From: Akkermansiaceae bacterium
Lineage (GTDB): Bacteria; Verrucomicrobiota; Verrucomicrobiia; Verrucomicrobiales; Akkermansiaceae
DNA: 64,000 bases
Direction of reading: 5' to 3'
NCBI GenBank assembly: GCA_018402445.1
Contig: JAGYIT010000007.1
Coordinates: 620,001-684,000 of the forward strand
Numbering within the stretch: the first letter of the stretch is position 1; every line of letters starts with the position of its first letter. A program made the translations under genes and the position numbers. A model generated the notes under the pieces. That model ran no database searches. It was given only the letters and a program-made list of their open reading frames with translations, and had not been told where the DNA came from. Shown here in pieces: positions 8,491 to 16,672 of the stretch.

Positions 8491-9141
8491 ATGCGCGCGG
8501 TGCTGCTCATTGAAACCTCCACGGAGGCGGCCTCGGTCGCGCTCGCGGTGGACGGGCGTGTCGTCGTGGAAAAAGCTTTCGTCAGCGACCGGCGTCACAA
8601 CGCGCTGCTGTTTGGGCCGCTCGCGGAGATCGTAGGGATACACGGCGGAAAATCCTTCGAAGCGGTGCTGGTGGGCAGCGGGCCTGGCAGCTACAGCGGC
8701 ACACGGGTAGGCATCGCGGCTGCGCAGGGGGCGGCGCTGGTGGGAGGGTGCAAGGCGGTCGCGGTGCCCTCGATCCTCGCCGCGCCCGCTGCCCTCGCCG
8801 GAGGAAAATGCCTCGCGGTGGGTGATGCGCGGCGCGGTGCCTTTTGGTTCGCTCACATCGAGGAAGGCCGGTTGCTCCACGAGCCGTCGCTGACCGATGC
8901 GATCGGGCTGGACTCCGCGGTCAGCTTGGCGCGGGAGTCTGGAGCTTCCATTTTCTCGATGGATCGTTTTCGGGATCGGGAAATCCCTTTCTCGCAGCCG
9001 ACCGCCGCCGGACTGTGGCAGGCTTGGCAAAACGCCACTCCGCAGGATCGCGCGATCTGGATCGGGCGCGCGCCACAGCCGATCTATCTCGCTCCGCCGC
9101 ACATCACCGCCTCGAAAAAGGCGTCCTACGGACGTGATTGA
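8491..9141 (+). CDS. tsaB: tRNA threonylcarbamoyladenosine biosynthesis protein TsaB
   Basis: TsaB is the scaffold partner of TsaD in making t6A at tRNA position 37. The 216-residue product starts with MRAVLLIETST and has the family signature SGPGSYSGTRVGIAAAQG at 63-80. It has the ASKHA fold but lacks the metal-binding motif of TsaD, as expected. It follows miaA by 80 bp, so two A37-modification genes lie together. Confidence 0.93.
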   Translation: MRAVLLIETSTEAASVALAVDGRVVVEKAFVSDRRHNALLFGPLAEIVGIHGGKSFEAVLVGSGPGSYSGTRVGIAAAQGAALVGGCKAVAVPSILAAPAALAGGKCLAVGDARRGAFWFAHIEEGRLLHEPSLTDAIGLDSAVSLARESGASIFSMDRFRDREIPFSQPTAAGLWQAWQNATPQDRAIWIGRAPQPIYLAPPHITASKKASYGRD

Positions 9142-9330
9142 GGCAGGGCGTGGGATAAACAGTCGCGGATGAGGTGTGCGAGGGAGCGATGCCCGCCGGT
9201 GATGTCGCTATTCGGTAGCTCGCAGGAGATGCGGTCGTTGTCCGGCGATCACATTCGAAAGCGGGTCTTGCATTGCGGATGGCAGTTCCCGCTTGAATGT
9301 CCGGCTCGCCCGCCCTAATTCCTTCTCCGC

Positions 9331-9936
9331 ATGGACGCCCGCCACCCTTATGAGATGATCCCGCTTTTTACCGCGGGGGTGGCGCTTGGCCTCTGGCTGG
9401 TCGGGAGCCACGCGCTGATGCTCGCGAAGCCCGCGCTGGTGCAGGGCTGGCTGAAGAAATTCCCCCGCAACGTCGTGGCTGGGCAGATCGTTCTCGGCAT
9501 CGGGCTCGCGTGGTTCTGGCTGCTGGTCGCGCCGGAGGGCATGGGTAAGCTCAGCTCGCTGCGGATGGATCTCGGGGAGTTTAACAACATCAAGCCCATC
9601 CTGCGGCTGCTGGTGCCCGCCTCACTGGTGCTCGTTTCGATCAGTGTTCGCGATTTCCTCGCGGTGCGGGCGCTTGGGCTGCTCGGGCTGATGGTCGCGG
9701 CGCCGTTGCTCGACGCTGCCTTCCTGAAAGACCCCGCCAGCCGCCTGCTGATTCCTGTTTTCGCATACGCACTGCTCACGGTAGCGATGTTCTGGGTGGG
9801 AATGCCCTACCTGTTCCGCGATGCGGTCACGTGGGTCACCTCCACGCCGGGCCGCTGGCGCTTGGCATCCCTCTGCGGCCTAACCTATGGCCTCGCCACG
9901 CTGGTTTGCGCGTTCGCCTTCTGGCGGGGATATTAG
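9331..9936 (+). CDS. Integral membrane protein of unknown function
   Basis: A 201-residue, very hydrophobic protein with about six predicted helices, near residues 10-30, 50-68, 88-108, 112-130, 140-158 and 178-197. It shows no recognised transporter or enzyme motif. Its stop overlaps the stop of the convergent lipoprotein gene by four bases (TTAG). The 189 bp before it contain no gene or hairpin that I can support. Confidence 0.8.
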   Translation: MDARHPYEMIPLFTAGVALGLWLVGSHALMLAKPALVQGWLKKFPRNVVAGQIVLGIGLAWFWLLVAPEGMGKLSSLRMDLGEFNNIKPILRLLVPASLVLVSISVRDFLAVRALGLLGLMVAAPLLDAAFLKDPASRLLIPVFAYALLTVAMFWVGMPYLFRDAVTWVTSTPGRWRLASLCGLTYGLATLVCAFAFWRGY

Positions 9937-10121
9937 TAAACAGGGGCGCCGCCCGAGTAATCGTCGGCCGTCGCACCGCCACCGTAAGTTGCATCCGCCT
10001 TTCTCTCCATCTCCGTGCCGAGCACGCGCATGTCGCGCCCGAGGCCGATGGTGGTATTGCAGGACGGGAACAAGGCGAGGGCGATGGCGCTCAGGAGAAT
10101 GCGTTTCATGGTTCGTTTCAT
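9933..10121 (-). CDS. Entericidin-like small lipoprotein
   Basis: A 62-residue product from ATG 10121 (ATG 10109 is also possible). It has two Lys/Arg residues, a hydrophobic core and a lipobox LFPSC followed by NTTIGLGRDMRVLGTEM, the pattern seen in the entericidin EcnA/EcnB family of short envelope lipoproteins. The C-terminal 15 residues are Gly/Asp-rich. The role in the envelope is inferred. Confidence 0.75.
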   Translation of the reverse strand: MKRTMKRILLSAIALALFPSCNTTIGLGRDMRVLGTEMERKADATYGGGATADDYSGGAPVY

Positions 10122-10156
10122 GTGCAGCAAATGGATGGAACCGAAATCCGGATTTG

Positions 10157-11350
10157 TCAACTTCTCTTCAATTCGCGGCGAAGCTCGGTGATGCCGTCGC
10201 GGATCGCGAAAATCTCGGCGCGTATGTTTTCCAGCGTCGCCTTTCCATCCGGATCGTCGGCGACCACAATGAGCTCGCCGCAGGCTCCCACAGCGTCGTT
10301 GATCCAGTTCAAGCAGCGTTTAAGCACCGCTAGGACAAAGCCCGCCTCAGGCTCGTAGCCGTCGCCATGGCCATGGCCATGGAGGACGCCGGCGAGTTTC
10401 GCGCTCACCTGGGTGAGGCTGGAAACGAGGCGCTGCGCCGGGCTATCCGCATCGTCGCCGCGGCTGATGAGGTCAAAGCAGCGCGTGGCAAGCTCACGCG
10501 CGCGGGTCTGCAGCGGATGGCTGTCGGCGAGCCAGTCCTCTTCGTCATCGTAGTCGTCTTCGTCATCGAAACCGTCCGAATCGCGCCAGTCTCCGCTGAA
10601 ATCGTCGTCGGAATCCTCGCTGCCGCCCTCGTCGCGCTCCGCCATCGCGCCGAGTAGGCCGTCCCAGCCCATCACGAACGCCTCTTTCCGCTCGCTGTCC
10701 TCATCGTCGATGTATTTTTCCAGCACTTCTTGATAGGCTTCGGTGAGTCGGTCGGATTCCTTGAGGCGCTCCTCCCACTCGTACTCGTCGAGTTCCACCT
10801 TGGTGGTGACGGAGGCGCTTGCCGGGGAATCATCCGGCTCCTCGCGGCGGATCACTTGGGCGAGGAAGTCGCGCATGGCGCTCAGGTTGGCGAGTTTCTG
10901 CGCCTCTTCCTGATCCTCGTCCATCGTCCATTCGGAGCCGGAGACCTTGAGCTGGTATCCCGCTGCCTCGATGAGCACGCGCCCGTTGATTTCACTGAAC
11001 CACTCGAGGTAAAGGACGTTGCTCCATTGGAAAGGGATGTCGCGCCCATCCCACTCGGGCGAGGCCATTTCCTCCTCTGAAATTTCCGGCACGCGCGCCT
11101 TTCGAGAGGCGGTGATGTCGCCGACGACGCCGGTCTGCTCGGTGTCCAGCGCCACCGCGTCGGGGCAGAGGCGTGGGTCTGGGTTTTCGAACTCCAGGAT
11201 GGTGCCCGCGAGATCCCGCCAGCAATCGCCGTCCAGCGAAAGGATCAGCGGTTCATCGCGACCCGCGAGCCAGATCTTGCCGGTGGTATGCCCTTCGACG
11301 GTGTTGTCGATCAATCCGTGCTCTACCGCTTCCTCCACGCGCCATGCCAT
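10157..11350 (-). CDS. Acidic cytoplasmic protein of unknown function
   Basis: A 397-residue protein from ATG 11350 (an ATG at 11380 would add ten residues starting MPRRRG). The N-terminal 150 residues look globular, beginning MAWRVEEAVEHGLIDNTVEG and containing a LAGRDEPLILSLDGDCWRDL segment. The middle, about residues 255-300, is extremely acidic with runs of Asp and Glu, and the C-terminus is helical. A His/Gly run (HGHGHG) occurs near residue 335. No signal peptide or known catalytic motif is seen. It resembles hypothetical proteins conserved in Verrucomicrobia by memory only. Confidence 0.72.
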   Translation of the reverse strand: MAWRVEEAVEHGLIDNTVEGHTTGKIWLAGRDEPLILSLDGDCWRDLAGTILEFENPDPRLCPDAVALDTEQTGVVGDITASRKARVPEISEEEMASPEWDGRDIPFQWSNVLYLEWFSEINGRVLIEAAGYQLKVSGSEWTMDEDQEEAQKLANLSAMRDFLAQVIRREEPDDSPASASVTTKVELDEYEWEERLKESDRLTEAYQEVLEKYIDDEDSERKEAFVMGWDGLLGAMAERDEGGSEDSDDDFSGDWRDSDGFDDEDDYDDEEDWLADSHPLQTRARELATRCFDLISRGDDADSPAQRLVSSLTQVSAKLAGVLHGHGHGDGYEPEAGFVLAVLKRCLNWINDAVGACGELIVVADDPDGKATLENIRAEIFAIRDGITELRRELKRS

Positions 11351-11421
11351 GAGCACGATGTTTCCTCGCCGCCGCGGCATACGTCAAGCAAGCTGTTTCC
11401 GGGCGGGAAGTGCCGCCCGCC

Positions 11422-11610
11422 TCACTCCTCCACCAGTTCCGCACCTTTCAGGAGGCGGCAGAATTCCTTTTTCGTAACGTCGTGGAGCGTGCCTTCGGCG
11501 GCGGCGGGACTTTCGGTTTCCTTGTAGCGGATCGCTAGACGTTCCCAGACGACGATGCGGAGATAACGGTCGCCTTGTTTCCAGAGCTGGTTCTGCGCGA
11601 GTTGGATCAT
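11422..11610 (-). CDS. Small conserved protein of unknown function
   Basis: A 62-residue product starting MIQLAQNQLWKQGDRYLRIV (an upstream ATG at 11661 is possible). It has a WKQGDRYLRIVVWERLAIRYK strand pattern and a VTKKEFCRLLKGAELV ending, reminiscent of small beta-rich proteins found widely in Verrucomicrobia. No function is assigned. It lies between the acidic protein and the sulfatase in the same orientation. Confidence 0.6.
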   Translation of the reverse strand: MIQLAQNQLWKQGDRYLRIVVWERLAIRYKETESPAAAEGTLHDVTKKEFCRLLKGAELVEE

Positions 11611-11682
11611 GGGCGGTTTGTGAGGCAGCGGCGGCTCCCGCGCGATGATATTCGGTCGCATCTGGCGATCGGGGGCGGGCGA

Positions 11683-13266
11683 TCATTCCGAGGGATCGAC
11701 CGCCGGAACCTGGATCCACTCCCTGCGTTCCGAGGCGACTGCCTTGTCGAGCAAGTCCTTGAATTGCTTTGTGATCTCAGGTTTCTCGAAATAGAGATTG
11801 GAGGTCTCCCTGGGGTCTGTGGCGAGGTGGTAGAGCTGGCCGGGTGCATCGGGTGCGGTGTCTGGAAGCCGGTGGGGCTTCATGCTCCATTCCGCGTTGT
11901 CACGGTTGTAATCGTTTCCGCCGGAGCCTTTGTGGTCGAGGTATTTCCACGGTCCGACCCGGATCGAGAGAGCCTGCTCCCAATGCGTCTGCTGGAGCAT
12001 GTAGGGGCGCAGCATGCCCCCGATTTGCTCGCCCTCCAGGACGGGCAGCATGTTGAAACTATCCACGGCGGTATCGTCCGGAAGGTCGCGGCTGATGATC
12101 GCGGCGGTGGTGGCGAAGAGGTCGGTAAGACTGATGAGTTGGTCGGACACTTTTCCGGCTGCGACGCGGTCAGGCCACTTCACGATCAAAGGGGTGCGGT
12201 GGCCTCCTTCCCACGCGTCGCGTTTCACACCGCGCCATGGGCGGGCTCCGTCGTGCCGATGGGTCTTGCGCATGTTCAGCACGGTTGGCACTTCCGGGCC
12301 GTTGTCCGAGCAGAAGATGACAAGGGTGTTTTTCGCCACGCCCAGGGCTTCGAGTTCGCTCGCCAGTTCACCGACAATCCAGTCCATCTGGTGGATGAAA
12401 TCGCCGTGCGGGCCCGATTGGGTTTTGCCTCGGAATTTTTCCGCCGGGATGGAGGGCAGGTGGACGGCCTGCATGGAGTGGAACAGGAAGAAGGGTTGGT
12501 CCGGTTTGGCCTGAACGTGTGAACGGAGAAAGGCGCGGCTCTTTTCCAGAAAGACCATATCGACCTCCGAGGCGTCGAAGTCCTCCGAGGCCAGGCCTTC
12601 GCGGAAATCTCTGGTGTAGGCATTTTTCGGGTAGCGGGATTTGTCGATGATGCCGCTTGGCGGATTGGGTACGCGGTCGCCCTCGATGTAGGCGTAGAGG
12701 AAATCGGTGGTCGGGCAGGAGGCGGTGCCGAAGAATTGATCGAAGCCATGATCCAGCGGGCCGCCTTTCATCGGCCTAGAGTAGTCGATGCGCCGGACGC
12801 CTTCCAATCCGTTGTCATGGATGGGCTGGCTCTGTTTGTCGAAAAACGTCAGGCCGATGTGCCACTTGCCGGACATCGCGGTGGCGTAACCGGCCTCTTT
12901 CAGCATTTCCGGCAGGGTCAGTTGCCCGTCCCTGATCAGGCAAGGGCCGCCGACGCCGGTGAAGACCGGGCTGCTGCCGGTGCGGAAACACAGTTCGCCG
13001 GTCATTAGGGAGTAGCGTGTCGGTGTGCAGACCGTGGCGGGGCTGTGCGCATCGGTGAAACGCATGCCCTGGAGTGCCAGCTTGTCGAGGTGCGGTGTCG
13101 GGATTTTTGAATCCGAGTTGTAGCAGGCGAGATCCCCGTAGCCGAGGTCGTCGGCGAGGATGAGGAGGATGTGTGGCCGGTCAGCGGCCCGGGCCGGGGT
13201 GCACAGCGAGGCCAGGAGGATGAGTGCCGTTGCGGCCTTCCGGGGGGATGTGCTTTTTCGTGACAT
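11683..13266 (-). CDS. Exported sulfatase (arylsulfatase family S1)
   Basis: A 527-residue sulfatase with a signal peptide ending near ARA at residues 25-27. Metal ligands Asp39-Asp40 lie in LILADDLGYGD, and the formylglycine site is Cys80 in CTPTRYSLMTG (CxPxR), so it needs an anaerobic or aerobic sulfatase-maturating enzyme. Further family motifs are GKWHIG near residue 135 and CSDNGPEV near 315. It probably removes sulfate esters from polysaccharides in the periplasm, as is common in PVC bacteria; the substrate cannot be read from sequence. The sugar-phosphate isomerase-like gene lies 67 bp upstream in transcription order. Confidence 0.95.
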   Translation of the reverse strand: MSRKSTSPRKAATALILLASLCTPARAADRPHILLILADDLGYGDLACYNSDSKIPTPHLDKLALQGMRFTDAHSPATVCTPTRYSLMTGELCFRTGSSPVFTGVGGPCLIRDGQLTLPEMLKEAGYATAMSGKWHIGLTFFDKQSQPIHDNGLEGVRRIDYSRPMKGGPLDHGFDQFFGTASCPTTDFLYAYIEGDRVPNPPSGIIDKSRYPKNAYTRDFREGLASEDFDASEVDMVFLEKSRAFLRSHVQAKPDQPFFLFHSMQAVHLPSIPAEKFRGKTQSGPHGDFIHQMDWIVGELASELEALGVAKNTLVIFCSDNGPEVPTVLNMRKTHRHDGARPWRGVKRDAWEGGHRTPLIVKWPDRVAAGKVSDQLISLTDLFATTAAIISRDLPDDTAVDSFNMLPVLEGEQIGGMLRPYMLQQTHWEQALSIRVGPWKYLDHKGSGGNDYNRDNAEWSMKPHRLPDTAPDAPGQLYHLATDPRETSNLYFEKPEITKQFKDLLDKAVASERREWIQVPAVDPSE

Positions 13267-13333
13267 GGATGTGCGAGGGATAACCCAAGGCGGATGGGAG
13301 CCGCCAGCCCAATCGGGACGAAGGAGGTGCCCT

Positions 13334-14161
13334 TCACATCAGGCGGTTGAGGAAATCCCTAGCCTGTCGGGCGCGGGCGAGCATATCGGGGACGGATTCG
13401 TTTTCGCGGGACGAAAGCTCGAGGATGAGAGTGCCGTCGAAGTGGCAGCGCTTGAGTTCGGAGATGAGCCACGGCCAGTCGATGTGGCCTTCGCCCGGCG
13501 CGAGGTGGTCGTCGCGGTCGCCGCGGTTATCGTTCACATGGATCAGGTGTAGGTGGCCGGAGAGCTTGTGGATGACCATCCCGAGTTCGCGGCTGAGGTT
13601 GGCGTGGCCGGTGTCGAGGCAGGCACCGACATCGCATTCGCGAATGCTACCCAGCAGATAGAGCATGTCGTTAATATGCCCGAAAAGCAGGTGCGGCAGC
13701 ATGTTTTCCAAGACGAGGTGGACTCCGCGCTCGCAGCACCTTCCAGCCACGGTGTTCAGGGATTCGGCGGCGTTTCTCATACGGGTAAGAAACTCCTCCT
13801 CCGGCGGGCGTCCGGCGCGCTCCGGGCCGGGGTGGAGCACGAGGTTTTCCACTCCCATCACGGCGGCGGCCTCGCAGGCGGTCAGCAGTTCGCTCACGGC
13901 GACCTCACGGACGGTGGGATCTAGCGCGGTGATGTCGATGTTGTCGGCGAAAGGAGCGTGGAAGGAAACCGCGCGCATACCGAGGGAGCGGATTGTTTCC
14001 CCGGCGCGGGCGACGTCGTCCCGGTTGTGGTAATCGAGGTGCGCGGGGAAGGAGCAGACCTCGATGCTCTCGAATCCACTCGCGCGGATCTCATCAAGGA
14101 CGGTGAGGATGGGGCGGCTGTAGAAGCAGCCAGTGGATAGGCCGATGTTCCAAGGCTTCAT
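13334..14161 (-). CDS. Sugar phosphate isomerase/epimerase-like TIM-barrel protein
   Basis: A 275-residue protein from ATG 14161 with the AP-endonuclease-2/xylose-isomerase-like barrel: an IGLSTGCF first strand, AVSFHAPFAD, LVLHPGPE, HLVLENM, ACLDTGHANLS, HLIHVNDNRGDRDDHLAPGEGHIDW and LILELS. The His, Glu and Asp residues in these strand ends are the usual metal ligands. The start follows the stop of the primase-like gene by only 4 bp, so the two are probably co-transcribed. The substrate is unknown. Confidence 0.88.
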   Translation of the reverse strand: MKPWNIGLSTGCFYSRPILTVLDEIRASGFESIEVCSFPAHLDYHNRDDVARAGETIRSLGMRAVSFHAPFADNIDITALDPTVREVAVSELLTACEAAAVMGVENLVLHPGPERAGRPPEEEFLTRMRNAAESLNTVAGRCCERGVHLVLENMLPHLLFGHINDMLYLLGSIRECDVGACLDTGHANLSRELGMVIHKLSGHLHLIHVNDNRGDRDDHLAPGEGHIDWPWLISELKRCHFDGTLILELSSRENESVPDMLARARQARDFLNRLM

Positions 14162-14165
14162 GGGT

Positions 14166-15572
14166 TTAGGTTTGGGAGAGGATTTCCTTGGATGCGTGGA
14201 GCGAACAGCCGAGATGATGCGCTCCGGGACAGAAACCTTTTTCCGCGGTGGAAACGCAGTTGAAATCGACCAATCCGTCCACGCCGGTTTTCCAAAGTCC
14301 GGCGAAGAGGCGCGTGTAAAAGTCGGCGCGCATGCCCGGGTCGTATTCCTGCCAGTCCACGCCCCAGCCATAGGCGGGGTTCACGAAGCGGGAACGGATC
14401 AGCCCGGCAATGCGGCGCGGGTGCCAGCCGAGCGAGAGGAAAATCCGGGTGATGAGCTGGATTCCTGCTGGCTTGAGCAGACGGTCATTCGGCCATTCCA
14501 GGAGATCGGAGACGCAGGCTGGCAGTCCTGCGGGAAGGCTGTGATCGTGCTCCGCGATGAGGGGAGCGGAGTAATAGTCCTCATGGAAACGCCGGAGATC
14601 GGAAGCCAGATATTCGCGCAGTAGGCGGCTTGTTCCGGTTTCCTGGATGGGTATCCTGGTGCACGCACGCAGGGCGAGTTCCCGGACGGCGGCTTCGTCC
14701 CCACGGCAGGCGAGAGCGCCATAAACGTCCATCTCGAAATGCGGGATGGCCCTGATCCGCGGCAAGCCCTCCCCGAAGACCCCGCCCGGCACGAGTCCGG
14801 CTAGCCATGGCTTGAGATAATTCGTGTAGGGCATGCGGATCATCCGGGTGTGCAGCGGATCTCCATATTCGGAGACGTCGATGGAGACCATTTCCCTCCG
14901 CGAAAACTCCCCCGGCCCGACATGCACGGCGGTGATCTCCACCGGCACGGCCGAGAGAGGAGCGGCAAACCATTTGATGCGGTGGGCGAGGTATTCCATC
15001 ACCAAGGCCATGGCGGCAAAAGCTTCCTGCATTTCCAATGAGATTTCCGAGACCACCCCGCTCCCCGCGCGCGCATGGCAGGCACGGCTCAGCTCCGGAT
15101 CGGGCTCCAGCCCGGCGATGCGGCGGGCCACCTCCGACTCGAAACCGACCCGCCATACGAAATGATGACCCTGCCCGGTGATCAGATGCAGCGGGGTGAT
15201 GCCCCATCCGAGCAGTAGTTCCTCGATCACCCGCACCGCCGGCTCCTGTATCGCGAAAGCATGGCCGGGATTCTCATACGCCATCAGCGGGGAGTCGAAA
15301 TTCACGTATTCGATGTCGAGGTGAAAAAGCAGGAAATCGCGGTCCGCGAGCGAGCGGGCGATGTCGAGTTCCCGATCCATCAGTTTCCCCAGATCGGCGG
15401 GCGGATGAAGTTCCGAGCGCTGGAAAAGGCAACCGTCGGAATGTGTCACGTAAACCGCCGTCGCCGTGTCCAGGGAGTCACCGCCGAGGTATTCGGCGAG
15501 CCGTCTGCGGATCGCGGGATCTGAATAAAAGGAACTCATGGAGGTGGCTGGGAGGACGTCATTTTTCCCCAT
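14166..15572 (-). CDS. Predicted archaeo-eukaryotic primase-like (AEP) protein with C-terminal Cys/His cluster
   Basis: A 468-residue protein not assignable by simple recognition. It shows three elements in the order expected of AEP-fold polymerases: FHLDIEYVNFD with Asp86 and Glu88 (motif I, hhhDhE), LITGQGHHFVW with His136-His137 (motif II, GxGxH), and VSIDVSEYGDPLHTRMIRMP with Asp232 and Arg243/Arg246 followed by Lys254 (motif III and the R-x-x-R-x-P...K pattern). The C-terminal 30 residues hold Cys439, Cys448, His452, His453 and Cys456, a possible metal site. No helicase domain is fused. An ATG at 15539 would remove 11 residues. The assignment is inference from motifs; the alternative is an unrelated hypothetical protein. 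Confidence 0.6.
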   Translation of the reverse strand: MGKNDVLPATSMSSFYSDPAIRRRLAEYLGGDSLDTATAVYVTHSDGCLFQRSELHPPADLGKLMDRELDIARSLADRDFLLFHLDIEYVNFDSPLMAYENPGHAFAIQEPAVRVIEELLLGWGITPLHLITGQGHHFVWRVGFESEVARRIAGLEPDPELSRACHARAGSGVVSEISLEMQEAFAAMALVMEYLAHRIKWFAAPLSAVPVEITAVHVGPGEFSRREMVSIDVSEYGDPLHTRMIRMPYTNYLKPWLAGLVPGGVFGEGLPRIRAIPHFEMDVYGALACRGDEAAVRELALRACTRIPIQETGTSRLLREYLASDLRRFHEDYYSAPLIAEHDHSLPAGLPACVSDLLEWPNDRLLKPAGIQLITRIFLSLGWHPRRIAGLIRSRFVNPAYGWGVDWQEYDPGMRADFYTRLFAGLWKTGVDGLVDFNCVSTAEKGFCPGAHHLGCSLHASKEILSQT

Positions 15573-15881
15573 CGGAAATAGTCCATCCCGTTTCTAGGCT
15601 CATGCGCATCCCGCAGCAAGGTGAAAGTCCGCACCGTCCATAGGGCGGTCTAGCTAGGGAGAACGCCTTTGAGTGATGAGGGGCTTTTGAGTGCGCGCGA
15701 TCATTCGCCGCTTTGGTTCATCCGCGGGCCGTTTTGCCGGGGTGCCCCGAACTTTCCGAACTAAAGCCGTATCCCGCCTAAGGATACAAAAGCGGGGATT
15801 CTCCCCGCACTCAAAAGGCCTCACCTCACCTAACCAATCCGATCTCTGACTTGATCGCCTCGACCTTCCGCACCGAAGTGG
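15573..15881. other. Intergenic region with inverted 15-bp arms
   Basis: The 309 bp between the primase-like gene and thiE contain no credible ORF. A 15-bp inverted pair (one mismatch) lies at 15681-15695 and 15806-15820 around a 110-bp core, and the right arm overlaps the thiE terminator hairpin. The segment 15612-15660 has an RNA-like look (GGTGAAAGTCC and a GTCTAGCTAGG stretch), but no family could be assigned. Confidence 0.5.
15792..15808 (-). terminator. Hairpin terminator downstream of thiE
   Basis: A seven-base-pair stem GCGGGGA/TCCCCGC with a three-base loop. Read on the minus strand it is followed by TTTTGTAT, an intrinsic terminator layout for thiE. The flanks (CACTCAAAAG on the plus strand) are shared with the hairpin at 16626. 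Confidence 0.7.
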
Positions 15882-16529
15882 CTAGCGGATCATCGCCATT
15901 CTTAGAGTGCGGGTTTCCGCTACGATGTCCCCGGCGAGAAGCAGGTGGGAAACGACTACGCCGCGCCTCGCCCCGGCGGCCAAGACTTCGCCGAGGTTGT
16001 CCGGCTTGATCCCGCCGATGCAGAACGCGGGTATCTTCGATCCGACCTCGCGCTCCATTTCCGCGATGTCACCCAGCCCAATCGCCGGGCGACCGGCTTT
16101 CGTCGGTGTCGGGAACAGCGGGCCGAAGCCGATGTAGTCCGCGCCGTCGGTAAGCGCCTGTTTCGCCTGGGCGAGGCTGTGGGTGGAGCGGCCGATGATC
16201 ATGCCATCCGGAATCCTACTACGAACATCGTAGATCGATCCGTCGTCCTGGCCGATGTGGACGCCGTCGGCACCGAGTTCCACGGCGAGATCCGGGTGGT
16301 CGTTGAGGATGAAAGGCACGCCCGCCGCCTTGCAGAGCGGGATGATCTTCCGTGCGGCATCCGCCACTTTATCCAAAGGGATCCCCTTCGCGCGGAGCTG
16401 GAGGATGTCCGCGCCGCCGGCGAGCAGTTCGCCCGCCACCCTTTTCATATCAGCTTGCTGCACGTATCCGAAATCGACGATGCCGTAGAGATAAGTGTTG
16501 GAGAGGTTTGGCATGATGGGTTGGGCCAA
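15882..16529 (-). CDS. thiE: Thiamine-phosphate synthase ThiE
   Basis: ThiE joins HMP pyrophosphate and the thiazole phosphate to give thiamine phosphate. The 215-residue TIM-barrel product contains ILQLRAKG, FILNDHPDLAVELGADGVHIGQDD (Mg/pyrophosphate and substrate residues), IIGRSTHS, YIGFGPLFPTPTK and FCIGGIKPDNL. An ATG five codons downstream (16514) is also a plausible start. No TPP riboswitch elements were recognised in the 143 bp upstream. It follows accC but is separated by a terminator. Confidence 0.94.
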   Translation of the reverse strand: MAQPIMPNLSNTYLYGIVDFGYVQQADMKRVAGELLAGGADILQLRAKGIPLDKVADAARKIIPLCKAAGVPFILNDHPDLAVELGADGVHIGQDDGSIYDVRSRIPDGMIIGRSTHSLAQAKQALTDGADYIGFGPLFPTPTKAGRPAIGLGDIAEMEREVGSKIPAFCIGGIKPDNLGEVLAAGARRGVVVSHLLLAGDIVAETRTLRMAMIR

Positions 16530-16625
16530 CGGTTTAGCCGGTTATCAGTAGCGCCGCTTTTCCGGGACGGCGGGCAAATGTGGTGGGTTACCAGGGCTCC
16601 CTTGTTACCGCATAAGAATATAAAA

Positions 16626-16642
16626 GCGGGGATGCGCCCCGC
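16626..16642 (-). terminator. Hairpin terminator downstream of accC
   Basis: A six-base-pair stem GCGGGG/CCCCGC with a five-base loop. On the minus strand it is followed by TTTTATATTC. It lies 30 bp after the accC stop and shares its flanks with the hairpin after thiE. Confidence 0.7.
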
Positions 16643-16672
16643 ACTCAAAAGCGCTGCGGCGCGGTCATGTGT

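Noticed and set aside
9208..9411. 67-codon minus-strand ORF between tsaB and the membrane protein gene
   Set aside because: It overlaps the start of the membrane protein gene, and the product has no recognisable feature or plausible start context.
15612..15660. Possible group II intron or RNase P fragment (GGTGAAAGTCC word)
   Set aside because: The match is one short word; no domain V, RT gene or paired helices could be identified.
16530..16672. TPP riboswitch before thiE
   Set aside because: The conserved CUGAGA and related elements of the riboswitch are not present on the minus strand.
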